NCBI GenBank assembly: GCA_028583415.1 | Contig: CM053269.1 | Span: forward strand, 24,295,477-24,359,476 | Direction: 5' to 3' | Source: Protea cynaroides | Lineage: Eukaryota; Streptophyta; Magnoliopsida; Proteales; Proteaceae | Length of the DNA: 64,000 bases | Part shown: one piece after another, positions 12,518 to 23,667 of the stretch | Layout: every line of letters starts with the position of its first letter | Numbering within the stretch: position 1 is the stretch's first letter | The notes under the pieces: generated by a model | Database searches by the model: none | Told to the model about the DNA's origin: nothing | Seen by the model: the letters and a program-made list of their open reading frames with translations, nothing else | Program-made: the position numbers and the translations under genes

Positions 12518-14587
12518 AAAAAAAAAAAAGAAGTTAAGATAGATTTTCGAACTTTGAAAATGTGATTGTCTATTGAGGAAGACTAATTCATTCTTCGTTA
12601 ATCAACGTTGTAACTAACACTGCATTAATAAAGAAGTCATAAATATTATCTTTTTTTTCTTATTTCCAAATCAATCATATGCACCAATAGGACCAAATTG
12701 TTCAATTGTCTGGGTTGAATGGTTTTATCCAGGTTTTTATACACCTGTGTCCATAGAAAACCAGCCCAAAAGTGTGCATTGGTCATGTTTTGACCACGCA
12801 ACCTGGTCCAGACTCCAAAACTGTAATCTGTGAGGATCATATAATCAAGTGATGTAAATACATGGTAGATAGGACTCATCCTTTGATGGGCTATATGAAA
12901 GGATCTCCTTGACCAAATTAGCCTCAAATGGATAGGTGTGGTCATCTGATCTGTTATATTCTTTCAGATTCTTAAGAGTAAAATATTAAACGTAGAAGGC
13001 AAGCCAGATAAAGGTCAATAGGTCAGATTTAAGATCATCCAATTCAAGTCAAGTGCTGACTTCATGCCCCTGAATCACAGATCCATTCACACCTCTTTCA
13101 TGCTTAAAATCATCTCACCATACCTACATTAGATTTCCTTTCTCATTATGTTGACCATACACTTTGTATATTTCTTTATGCTTCTGTGATCATTCTTCCT
13201 TTAATATGACATGCTCATTTTTCTCATTTTATTTCTTTTATTTCAATATTTGATCCATGATCAATTAGAAATACAAGGCCTATACTGTTGCATGGATATT
13301 TCAATGTTCAAGTCCATCTTAAGCTTTAAGCTTTTGGATAATTCATTGGAATTTATTTATTGCATATTTGCATCCTGGAAAGTTACATTTTTTTAATTGC
13401 AAATCCTACGGTTAATTTTTTTTGGGAGAACTTTCCCCCATCCCCCAGTCCACTGTAAGACCATTTTTATTTTTTTATTTTTTTATTTATAGTCAGTAAA
13501 TGCAAGTAGGAAAAAGGCATCTGGTGTCCTAGAGTAGAGTTCTCAACAAATTTGTCTGGGAGTTAAAGCCTGACATTTCTCTACCTTGAGCCCTTGACTA
13601 CATCCTCTACGGTAGCAATAAATAGTTGGATGTATAACTTTATTACTGGATTGAATCATATGAGTACATGAGCCGTAGACCTCTCTATGGGCCTGCTTCA
13701 TTTATTTCTGGAACAGCCACAAAGAGTATAGTGTGATGGATGAAGTATGTTACTTTCAGAAATTTTGCAAAAAAGAGCAATGTGATAAATGATTGTGATC
13801 ATTCGATCTGACCAATTGTGTAAGAACTGAAGTGCCATATTGTTTGTGATGCATGTGATGGAACTCTCCACCCTATTTGCTTGTATGTCACATGTGCAGA
13901 AATTGGGAAACCCTCATTCAATGGGGAAACTCTTTTTTCTCATCTGTTTCTTGATGTATGATGCATGACTTAATTCTGAGCTTTCTGACTCATGCAGATA
14001 ATAAGCCAAGAAAATTCCCACCCTTGTCCCTTGACCAACGTCTCAAGATCGCTACAGACGTGGCCTGCTGCCTCAACTATCTCCATAACGAGAGAGCCAT
14101 TCCTCATGGCAATCTGAAATCAACCAACATTTTATTGGAACCTCCAAACCTGAATGTACTCCTTACTGATTACAGTCTGCACCGCATAATGACTCCAGCT
14201 GGCACAGCTGAACAGGTTCTAAATTCAGGTGCTCTTGGATACCGGCCACCTGAATTTGCTAGCTCAAGTAAGCCATGCCCATCATTGAAGAGTGATGTCT
14301 ATGCTTTTGGGGTAATTTTGTTGGAGCTCCTGACTGGAAATAGTGCTGGAGAGATAATTTCAGGGCATCCTGGTGTGGTTGATTTGACAGACTGGGTGAG
14401 ATTATTGGCATCTGAAAATCGCTCAGCTGAGTGTTTTGACAAGCTGATTGCTAGCACCAGTAGTGTCAAAGGCCTGGCAAGAGGTTTGGATGACATACTA
14501 CAGGTGGCTCTAAGGTGTATTCTTTCCGCCTCAGAAAGACCCGATATGAAAATGGTATTAGAAGAACTCTCCTCAATAGTGTTGTAG
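8792..14587 (+). CDS. LRR receptor-like kinase, probably inactive kinase (At5g10020/At2g27060-like)
   Basis: Three exons are inferred: 8792-9692, 10595-12139 and 13998-14587, giving about 1011 residues. Both introns (902 and 1858 nt) have GT/AG borders and preserve frame in phase 1. Residues 1-17 form a signal peptide (MQSICLIFLLLVEIVLG), followed by an N-terminal LRR cap with paired cysteines (NGCPQNWYGISC). A long run of plant LRRs with LxxLxLSxNxLxGxIP spacing fills residues about 70-540. One membrane helix lies near 557-582 (VVLIVGLVSGVAVIALLAFI). A serine-rich linker precedes the kinase domain (about 715-1008). The ATP-site lysine (VLTVKWL) is present, but HRD is replaced by HGN, DFG by DYS and the glycine loop is degenerate, so catalysis is unlikely. 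A role in plasma-membrane signalling as a pseudokinase is inference from family. No stop or frameshift was seen. Confidence 0.87.
12488..12530. repeat. Poly-C/poly-A tract in kinase intron 2
   Basis: About 20 C residues are followed by about 20 A residues. It lies inside intron 2 and is prone to length error in sequencing. Confidence 0.8.
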
Positions 14588-15137
14588 AAGGTCCTACTTG
14601 CAAGCCTTTTGGGATTCTGCACACAGCAATCACTGAACATAAATCCTACTAGTAGTTCTTGATACTAACACCCTTGGTTGGTCCTTTTTTCTTCTATTGG
14701 CTACATCTTTCTTCCTTTGATTGAGTTGGCCTAACCTTTTTTATCAATTGATCTTGAGAATAATGTCTTAGGAATTTTTTTTCCAACACCCATGAAGGAA
14801 ATAGAGGTCCTTAGATGGGTTTTATGTGTTTTTCTGTCCTGAGTGGGTTGGCAATTGGTATTGTATGTAAGTTCATCATTGAACAAGGTGGTATATCAAT
14901 TATTGTGGAATAGTAAATCAACCCTCATAACCATTCTAGGGTTTATGACATACCTCCTGTGTAGGGATTGATTCTCGCCATGACTATCCAGCCAGTGGTG
15001 TATTGTTCTGATCCCTTGATGCTCCATGTGACAATGATTCAACAAAACAACAAGAACTAGGGTTTCTGTGCAGCCCACTGTTTTTTCAGATATACATAGT
15101 GGTGCACAAGACCTTAGTAGTTTAGCATTACCTAAAT
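14588..15137 (+). other. 3' flank of the LRR kinase gene
   Basis: This holds the probable 3' UTR after the TAG at 14585-14587. No second gene is supported; the 14896-15159 minus ORF has no recognisable motif. Confidence 0.4.
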
Positions 15138-15178
15138 GACTAACCTTATCTCCTTCCATTAAGGAGATAAGGTTAGTC
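15138..15178. repeat. Perfect 18-bp inverted repeat with 5-nt loop
   Basis: Arms gactaaccttatctcctt (15138-15155) and its exact reverse complement (15161-15178) flank loop ccatt. No terminator context is expected in a plant nucleus, so it may be a relic of a small foldback insertion. Confidence 0.85.
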
Positions 15179-15775
15179 TATGGATGCTACATGTCCAAGG
15201 GGATCTTATACTAACAACCAAAGGAAGGATATTGTGCAATCGTCTAAGGTGAGGTGGCATGTGGGCTACGCCACTTACATTTTATTCTGTTGTGAGGTCC
15301 TCTTTGTTTACATTTTATATTATTGTAAGAATTTTTTTTTAGAGATGACACGGATCTCATTGATCTTGTCGTTATGTGATTCCTTCAAACAATTTATTTG
15401 TTGTGACATCCTTTGATGCCATGTCAGCACTGGGAGGATATCCCCTTGCTGACTTGTATTTTGCATGATAAATGCAGTGTGTTTTTTTTTTTTTTTAAAT
15501 AGCAGTGATTGCTACATAGGGTTTCTATGTAACAGATGTTGTGGTTTTTACTATTTGGGTTCATTTTAGTTTTAAGAGAAATTGAAATGAAGGAAAATGA
15601 AAATTTTCAAATTTAAAAACAAAATTTTTATGACTATAAGACAATGTGATTGTATAAATTATCTCAATTTATTACTATTTAATAATAGTGTTTTATTAGA
15701 TGAAAATTTTATTTTATTTTTTAAATACAAGGTAATTTTTTTTTAGGTGAAAAAATGCAAAGTATTTAGATGCAA

Positions 15776-15853
<78 letters not shown>

Positions 15854-16540
15854 TTAGTAATCATTAGAATTTTTTTTAAGTTTAAAAATTTTATTTTCTT
15901 TCCTTTTAATTCCCTTACAACTAATTGATTATACTAATTTGCAACCAATCAGAACCTTATTAAATCTCAGTTTTCCTGTGGCAATTGGACTGGTGTTGAT
16001 GGTTCCAAGGTGCCCATGTGCTGGAGTAATGACTTGAATCCTCTTTTAGACTGTCGAAGCACGTGGGGCGAGTGTTAGCCAATGGGAACCCAATTCTGAA
16101 GTTGGGTTAGGTAGGGATGTCAGATGTGAACGGATGAGATCCGAGTTTGATCGCCCTTTCAATGGAAATCCAATAAGAAGTGGGTCATTCCAATCCAATA
16201 GATAATGGATCGACCGCAAGTCCAATCCCCCTTCATCATGTAGTGCAACTCCAACATGGCCAAACTGGGTTGTGCTTTTCAAAATGCAGGCCCTGCACGA
16301 GGTTGGTTATCTCAATTCCTAACCCACGCATGGCCCAACTACACCCAGGTTCGGAAACCCTGAACTTAAATCCAGCCCGGCATGAAAAATCAATCCCAAA
16401 AGTGTTCAAAAATATAGAAAAGGTTCATGCATTGGAGATTCCTCTTTATCATTTAGGGGTGTCCATTTTATGGGGCGAGGCCGTCCTCAGGGCCTAGGCT
16501 GGGATTTTCAGCCTGCAGGGTGGGCTTGGGTCAAATCTCT
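15179..16540. other. Noncoding spacer with a long (AT)n tract
   Basis: No gene is supported. 15779-15850 is an uninterrupted AT dinucleotide array of about 36 units. The rest is AT-rich to about 15960 and then mixed sequence without motifs. Confidence 0.5.
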
Positions 16541-16543
16541 CTC

Positions 16544-16672
16544 TCTCTCTGTGGAAAAGATCCTCTGTAGTGAGTCTGGAAAAGATCCTCTGTAGTGAGG
16601 CCCCCTCTATATTCCGATGCACTCAAGTGTATCGGGATACATGTTAATCCACTTTGAGTGAGTGGGATCATC
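16544..16672. repeat. MITE-like repeat, copy 1
   Basis: It shares GATCC, TGTAGTGAG, GGGATACATG and ATCCACTTTGAGTG words in order with 18268-18433. The GATCCTCTGTAGTGAG end is itself duplicated at 16558 and 16582. It is flanked by CT and CA microsatellites. Superfamily is not clear. Confidence 0.45.
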
Positions 16673-16677
16673 TCTCC

Positions 16678-16715
<38 letters not shown>

Positions 16716-16737
16716 AAAACCCAAATCCTAAATCTGG

Positions 16738-18110
16738 GCTGCGTTTGGTATGTATTATTGATATGCCTTGCAATTTTGAAGCGCATTCAAATATAGTAAA
16801 AGCAATGTTTGGTGTGCACCCTGGTTCTTAGATCATGGAGTGCAATAGAGAATTCGCCTCATTCTGAAACACGTTCTTTTGGCCATTCTACATTTTGAGC
16901 CTAAAACAGAAATGTCTTGCTCTTTAACCTATTCTCATTCTATATTAAAAAAAATTCCAAGAATGCATCCCAAATGCAGTCTTAATATAAGTTCTGAAAC
17001 ATTCTAGTGGTCCATGTCAAAAAAAGATAGGAAAAAACTATTGACGGATGGAATTAGGCCTATGAAGTCAAGGGTCTATCATCGATTGTTTACCAAAATC
17101 AAACTGGACCAATTAAACTGGTATTGATAAACCAATTACTAATTGGTTTGATTCTGGTTTTTAATGAATGGAAGCAATTATTGATTTAGTGCAGTTCAGT
17201 TTTAACAAAAAAAAAAAAAAAAAAAAAAAAAAAACTAGGGTTTTGAACAGGTTAAATTCATTAATAGGCCCTTGAACAAATTATACATATTAAACCTATT
17301 TTGTACAATTGGTTTGGTAAACCATTGAACCAATTTTACACATTACAATATTAAGTTTTTTTGACTTTTCTTCCCCTTGGACGACTTCACGCGTTGAGCT
17401 TGAGACTGAGAGTCAATTGTGGGGAAGCTTAGAGGGAGATTGTGAGGGATAGTGTTGATCGGCACTTCTAAAGGCCATATCTGATAGTGTTGATCGACTG
17501 ATGCTGGAGACAGATAATGAAGAGCTAGTGACATACCTCACCTCTAAAATGCAGGCCCTATTCTTGACATGTAAGACAGTTTTACCTATTTCTGATTCTT
17601 CAATGTAATCTGTCATCTATTTGTTTCTCACGTTGGAATGAATAAATCCCTACTTATAAAAAAAATTCCAAGGTAAGGAGGATGCTCGTCTCTGGAGAAG
17701 AAAAACCGCCCCCTTATTTTTTTTATTTTTATTTTTTATGTTTCGATCTACAAAACACTTGGCATGTTATTGGAGCCTTAGGCCTATGTAGCCGACGGAT
17801 CCAAATCGTCTCCTCCCAGGGATTCAGGAGGAGACGTGGCTACCACCAACCGATGTCCGACATATAGGTGTCAGTTAGATCCGTGCCGTCCAGCCATTTG
17901 ACTCGGTCAAACGTAAAGGGAGTGTCGGCTTATGTATTGGACAGCTCGGATCCAGTCGAAGCCCACATGTCGAGCATCAGCTGGTGGCAGCCGAGTCTCC
18001 TCTCGAGCCCTTGGGAGGAGATGATTTCGATTCGTAATAGACAATGGTCTTGAATATTATAGAAATAAAGTATTCCAAGTGTGGATGTTTTGGAGGGGCA
18101 AAAAATAAAA
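16738..18110. repeat. Dispersed repeat, copy A (with foldback insertion)
   Basis: About 1.1 kb, apart from the foldback, aligns by eye with 46742-47850. Shared blocks include ATGCATCCCAAATGCAG, CAAATTATACATATTAAAC, TTTTCTTCCCCTT, GCTTGAGACTGAGAGT, AAAACACTTGGCATGTTA and TATTCCAAGTGTGGA. The first 250 bp look like a MITE, since GGCTGCGTTTGGTATG pairs with CATCCCAAATGCAGTC. No protein is encoded. The copy is split by the foldback at 17797-18033. Confidence 0.7.
17797..18033. mobile_element. Mutator-type foldback element, copy 2
   Basis: Ends are GGATCCAAATCGTCTCCTCC and GGAGGAGATGATTTCGATTC, with diverged inverted arms inside. Flanks gtagccgac and gtaatagac match at 6 of 9 bases. The paralogous repeat at 46742-47850 lacks this insert at the equivalent point (about 47770), which confirms it is an insertion. 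Confidence 0.7.
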
Positions 18111-18267
18111 ATAAAAAATTTGTTGATTTTCTTTTTTTCTTTTGATTAACAAGTGTTTAGTTGAGTTTTGGTGTAAGTAATTCCTTCCCTATTGCTCGGT
18201 TCTGAATTGTAATTGTTAAGAAAGTTTTTTCTTTTTTTTCAAATTTCCTTATAAATATCACATTGTT

Positions 18268-18433
18268 TTGGACTGGGATCCTGTGTAGTGAGTTATAGTG
18301 AGGATTCCATCCATTCAAAGTGGATCGACATATATCCCAATACACTTTGATTGCCTTGGGATACATGCCGATCCACTTTGAGTGGGTAGGATTCTCATTA
18401 CATGAGTGGCCTCACTACAGAGTATCTTTTTCC
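18268..18433. repeat. MITE-like repeat, copy 2
   Basis: The ends, GGATCCTGTGTAGTGAG and CTCACTACAGAGTATC, form an imperfect inverted repeat. The interior carries ATCCACTTTGAGTG and its inverse. It is homologous to 16544-16672 and directly adjoins foldback copy 3. Confidence 0.5.
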
Positions 18434-18444
18434 CATTGTTTCCT

Positions 18445-18679
18445 GCGTTCAAATCGTCTTCTCCCTGTACTTCAAGGAGGAGGGGTGGCGACTCTAGTGG
18501 ATGGTCGTCACGTGGGGTTCGGATGAATCCGACCCCTTCGTTCGAGCCGATACTCCCTTATCGGCTCGGCTTGTCGGCTCGAACAGAGGGATCGGATTCA
18601 TCCGACCTCCACTTGGCGACCATCCACTGGGGTCGCCACCCCTCCTCCCGAATCTTAGGGAGGAGACGATGTGGATCCT
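18445..18679. mobile_element. Mutator-type foldback element, copy 3
   Basis: Arms of about 110 bp are nearly palindromic and closely related to copy 1 (shared GGATGAATCCGACCCC and TTCGAGCCGA core). The right end GGAGACGATGTGGATCC matches the family terminus. Flanks ttgtttcct (18436-18444) and ttatttcct (18680-18688) are a 9-bp duplication with one mismatch. Confidence 0.75.
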
Positions 18680-18836
18680 TATTTCCTCGCCACCACTGCT
18701 ACAAAACACTAGCTTATAGCAACTCCTATCTGCATTCATCCTCATTTGATAAGATTCTTTATTTTTGATTTTTGATTATTTTTCCCTGTTCAATAAGCAA
18801 TCTCGAATCCTAAAAATTGCAATTATATAGGAGAAC

Positions 18837-19135
18837 TCAAAATATCAACAATTGATTTGTTGAATGAACACAAATAGATTCAAAAAGCAGTTGAAGAACA
18901 TATAATGGCAAAATATTTGAAACAAAAGAAATTGAAATTAGTCCATGATCATACCCTTGAATTAGATCAAATGCAGCCTTGAAGAGTATTGCTTTCTTGA
19001 CCAACATCAACTTAATCATCAAATGAAACATATCTTTAGATACGGGTCCACATTTTGAAACTGAGCCATCGTGACCAGCCACCACCATTAGGTCTACCAT
19101 TCGAGGACCACCATGCATTCTTGAATGGAGATCTC
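18837..19135 (-). other. Possible isolated exon, unrecognised
   Basis: An open minus-strand frame reads MHGGPRMVDLMVVAGHDG and continues to FKAAFDLIQG, where CAAGG|GTATGATC could be a splice donor near 18955. The residue mix looks protein-like rather than random, but I do not recognise the family and no partner exon is visible. It may be a gene fragment carried by a transposon. Confidence 0.25.
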
Positions 19136-19343
19136 CTATTTCACCTTTTAAGAGAAGGAGATACCAAAAATATCAACAAAATAGGTGGGAGCTCAGAAAA
19201 AGTTTAGTGTAGAAGCTACCTTCTATAAACCTATAAAATTTAAGGTTGCATGGAATGGCCACGTGGCATAACACTGAAAAAGTGATTGAAAAGTCAAGAT
19301 CAAGGTAAAAAAAAAGTGTTTCACTTAAAGGAAAATTATAAGA

Positions 19344-20858
19344 GTAAGGCTATGTTTGGTATCATTTTTGTTTTTTTCTTTTTTTTTAAATTTATAGTTT
19401 TGAAGGGGTTTGGCATAATTTATGAGTGCTATTTATGAAAAATAAAAATAAAAACAAGTCAAAATTCAAAAAGAGGTCTCAACCTCTTTTTGATTTTTGG
19501 TCAAAAATTATTTTTGTTGTGTTTTGTGCAAAACACTACTAACATGTATTAAAATAAATGGTTAAAAAAGTAATTTAGTTTTCTTTTATAAAACCACCCC
19601 AAATCAAACCCTCAAGCACTCTTCTCGTTGACGAACGGAAGTAAAGCATAGAGACGCATACCTGCAACTTCGTCCTAAAGACGGCTCTGACGGCGACGAT
19701 GACGACGACGACAATCATTCCAACGGAGGCGACGTCGTTTCTCCAAAGACGATTCCTGGTTTGATTTCTTTCCATAATCCCTATGTATTTGATGTGGGTT
19801 CTTTTAGGGTTTCATTCTTCTTCTCAACTCCTTCTCTTTCATCATGGCCTCTTGTCTCCATTGAAACAGTGGTCGCTGTCTCCCTTGTTTTCGTTTTTAT
19901 TATATAATTTTTCCTTCTTAATGTTTTATCTCCCCTCTCTTATTTTTTCTTTCCCAATTGAGATTGGATCACTTGACAGAGGAAGAGGAATAGACACTCT
20001 ATGACAAAGGAAGAGGAAGACTTTCAAAATCATTTTTAGACATAGTATTAAGGGTGTCAAAACTGGGCCCGACCCGGTAGCACGAACCGAGCCAACCCGA
20101 TATAACCCGAACCCAGCCCGGACCGAGCCTTAATGGACAAGTTTTGGTCTGAGCATGTAAAGCCCGACACCGTTTTAGCTCAAACCGAAACCAAACCAAA
20201 CCGGTCCATTAAGAAGCCCGAATCAGCCCAAACCGATAAAACCCAACCCGAACACCGGTAAAGTCCATTCGGGCCCAATTTCTTAATTTTAATGGTTTTA
20301 AATTTTAATAGATTGTGTTACACTATTAGAGTTCACTTCATGATCTAGAAGATTATGTGAATCTATAGTTGAAAAGATTATGTTAATTATTATAGTTTAT
20401 TAAATTACATACATATGGAAGGAATAATGCTAATTTTGTAGATAGAAATAATAAAATAGGCTATATAGTTTACGTATAAAAGGGGCCCGATAAGCCTGAT
20501 AAGCCCGATCCGGACTGAACCAACCCGAAATCACCTCAATAAACCCAGCCCGATAACAAACTGACACCGGACCAGCCCGTTAGTTATTGTGTCCAGTGCA
20601 GCCCACCCTAGCCCGAACTCTTAATGGACATGTTTTGGGCTGGGCTTATAAAACCGACACCGGTTCAGCCCGGACCGAAACCGGCCCAGACCGCCCCGTT
20701 GACACCCTTACATAGTATGCCAAATCTGTTTTTCATTCTACCATCTATTTTATTATAGCTACCAAACAACATTTTATTTTTAAACAAAAATCATTTTCAA
20801 ATGATTTTTGTTAAATAGATAAAAAACAAAAACAAAAATTATACCAAACATAGCCTTA
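19344..20858. mobile_element. TIR element, host of a nested hAT MITE
   Basis: Ends TAAGGCTATGTTTGGTAT and ATACCAAACATAGCCTTA are exact inverted repeats of 18 bp followed by T-rich and A-rich subtermini. Left flank TAA and right TTA hint at PIF/Harbinger but the target duplication is not clean. The interior includes a GC-richer patch at 19600-19780 with a possible splice donor on minus at about 19660 (TTGCAG|GTATGC), possibly captured host sequence. It is interrupted by 20049-20710. Confidence 0.55.
20049..20710. mobile_element. hAT-type MITE with perfect TSD (662 bp)
   Basis: Perfect 12-bp TIRs TAAGGGTGTCAA and TTGACACCCTTA are flanked by perfect 8-bp duplications catagtat (20041-20048 and 20711-20718). 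The subterminal regions carry many degenerate AGCCCGA/AACCGG words. There is no coding capacity. Confidence 0.92.
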
Positions 20859-21153
20859 AGTTAAGGTATCAAAATTCAGACCGAACCGAAAAACTAACCA
20901 AACCAAACTGAAAAACGGGATCTAATGGAACTCGTTATCGGCTCAGTAATGGTTTTAGTTTTTAGAAATTGGTAAAGAACCAAAATTGAACAGACCAACC
21001 AATAAGACTGAAACTAGAAAAACCGATAAAAACAATAATTCAATATAATTTTTTTTCATCATATTTTCTTTCTAACATATATAAAAATAAAAAAATAAAA
21101 TAAAATAAAATAAAAAAACTAGGACTAGAACAATAATAAACCGATATGAGACT
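20859..21153. repeat. Left part of a hAT-like MITE, probable
   Basis: It begins TTAAGGTATCAAAATT with AACCGAAC-type subterminal words. A possible right end (GTGACACCCTTTA) lies at about 23099-23114, beyond the truncated gypsy element, so that element may be nested in it. No clean duplication was found. Confidence 0.3.
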
Positions 21154-21882
21154 TGTTGAGGCCATATTTCGTCTTCCAATAGTTAGAAGACACGTGTCCT
21201 TAGGTGTCGGCATATCGAGCACCTCCACGTGTCCTGGTTAGCTTGACCTGTTCTCCCATGCGAGATGGCGTTCACCACTGTTTACTAGTCGCGTCTCGCC
21301 GGTCCTCCTGGGCGAGATGGTATTTACCATTTGCAAGTCGCGTCTCACCAGCTTGTCTCCTAAATAATGGGACCTCGCGGTCGTCTGATGAATCTATCAT
21401 CACACGTGTTTACTTGCCTATAATTATGGTGAGGCGCGCATGCGAGGATCTGTTCTTGGAGTGGTTATTTTGGCAGTTATTAAGGTTAATGATCATAAGT
21501 GACACGACATTAATGTTAGCCTTTGGAACTTCATCCGATGGTCATGCGAGAACATCACGGACACTCCTGAAGGTTAGGCGATTAAGTTAGAGGTTTGCTG
21601 GGAACTCACTCTCTCAATCTATATAAGATGGCAATCGGGTAAGAGGTAAACGATTCGAAAAACAACTGAACTCTTAGCTTCCAGTCATTCATGCTTTTCT
21701 TGAATTCTCTTCATCCCCACACCCTCCAGGCTAACCATTCCGGTATAGCCTTGGACTTTTTGCTCTATTACTGACTTTATCATCGGAACGGACATCGAGA
21801 TTCTAATCCCGGTCCCATTAACTCTTTGTTTCTGTATCACAAGATACAGACAAGCTAGTCAGATAAGTTTTCAGCAACAACA
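21154..21882 (+). mobile_element. Tat-lineage Ty3/gypsy 5' LTR
   Basis: The LTR starts TGTTGAGG and ends CAACA, short inverted ends. A TATA box (CTATATAAG, about 21618) lies in the 3' half. Directly after it comes TTTGACGCCCACCGTGGGG (21884 on), the leader typical of plant Tat-type elements. No 3' LTR follows within the window. Confidence 0.7.
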
Positions 21883-21954
21883 GTTTGACGCCCACCGTGG
21901 GGCCTTTCTTTTTGAACGTGAATTCAAGAATTTTGTGCTCACACTTTTTGAACG

Positions 21955-22965
21955 ATGGCACGAACTCGAAATCAATCCCCTGGGAATAACAATGACTGGA
22001 GCGATGACGTACCAAAGGAAGGACAGCCACAGAACAATCCTCCTCAAGGAAACAATGGCACAAATTCCTCTACCGTCCGTGAGTGACCACCCCCTATTCC
22101 TGAAAGTCACGAAACAGCGCCACAGTACGTTACCATCGATCAGTTCAACGCCTTGAACGAAAAATTGGCAGAATTAGCAAGGCTCCTCAAGCCGCCTCTG
22201 CCACCAACTCATCTACGATCCACTAGAGATCCAGCGAGATCCAAGACTCCGGCCCTAGGCTAAGACCTATAAGTCGAAAAAGATCTACCTAATTCAGAGG
22301 GAAGAAATGATGAACTGGGAGAAGAAGACTATCTGCCGACGCAAGACTCAGATGTGGAAGAACTCATAGCTCCTCAAGATAAAGAAAAAGACAACAGCCA
22401 GAGGGAGTCGGCGACCTGGCAATGAAATACAAGATCGAGTAAACATTGCTCAAACGGAAAGAATTGCTATCAGAAGTCGTAAGGAGGAGCAGAGACGCGC
22501 CGCCAAGAAAGAAACATCGGCAGGTGCCACGACAAAGTCTTTGGAACAACAGATCCTCGCCATGCAGACTCAAATGGCAGAAATGGAGAAGAAGCAGCCA
22601 GCATCCGTAGCGGCCTCAAGAAAGAAAGAATACTACACTGACATGGTCTTCACCAAAGAAATAATGGATGTCCCTTGGCCAGAACAATTCTTTATGCCGA
22701 AAGTAGACCTGTACAATGGTACAACAGATCCTCAGTTGCACCTCGAAAATTTCTCAATGTTAATGGTGTTGAACCGTTATAACGACACAATTCTTTGTCG
22801 AGCCTTTCCGCCAATATTGCTAGGAGCGAGGTGACTCTGGTTTAATAGTCTGCCCGCCAATTCAATTGAATCTTTTGATCAACTGAGCGATCGCTTCTTC
22901 AAACACTTCTAGACCCAGACAGCACCCAAGAAGACTTCAACCGACCTTATCAGTGTAAAGCAAAG
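21955..22965 (+). pseudogene. Tat-lineage gag, truncated and decayed
   Basis: ATG at 21955 opens a frame reading MARTRNQSPGN with a stop at about 22087 and more after that. The best-preserved part (22541-22834) has the Tat gag signature: KVDLYNGTTDPQLHLENF, then CRAFPPILLGA, then after a stop LWFNSLPANSIESF and ISVKQRN. Homology ends abruptly near 22965. Zinc knuckle, protease and all of pol are absent, so only the 5' end of the element remains. Confidence 0.7.
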
Positions 22966-23667
22966 GAACTGAAATTGATGGGACCGATTACGATTTTGAT
23001 TTTATATATTGAACTCCTATCTGTCCAAACTATACTGATTGAACTGATATAATAAAAACCAAAAAAAAAAAAATATCAATTGAAATTGGACCGTACAGAC
23101 TGTGACACCCTTTAGAGTAGGGGTGGCAACCAGTCGGATCCAATGAAATCCAACCCTTGGCAGCCCGTAGGTGCGCAGGAGAGGATTTCTATCCCAACCA
23201 GATCCAAATCCTCTCCCGCGGCAAGAGGGCACTGGGGCTGATCCAAGGTCTGAAGTTCAGCTGGAGTGCATACTAATACATCGGTATGTGGGCCGGCTGA
23301 AATCCAACCCTTGGCAGCCCACAGGTACGCAGGAAAGGATTTCTATCCCAACCAGTCAGGGTTGCTTAAGAGAGTAACAGGAGATGGGTCCAATCTGGAT
23401 CCGTAGGATTGATTGATGGATTTCAAGGAGCCTTCATCAAATCCAATCCATTTATAATCGGGCTTGTTTTGATTAACCCATAAAAAAACCAACTTAACAA
23501 TCATATTGAATTATTTATGCTATATCTATATTGGCTTTCAAAACTCCATGTGTGTCAATGGTACAGAATATGAAGTGTAGCATAATTTTGGATTATTTCG
23601 AGAGAGAAAAAAGAATGAACAAGATAAAAGGAAAGAGAAGTGAAAGTAGATAAGAGATTCGAAGAAA
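22966..23667. repeat. Noncoding spacer with a 154-bp-spaced direct repeat
   Basis: Segments 23145-23201 and 23299-23355 are near-identical 57-bp direct repeats containing AACCCTTGGCAGCCC and AAAGGATTTCTATCCCAACC (or the GAGAGG variant). The remainder codes for nothing. Confidence 0.6.
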
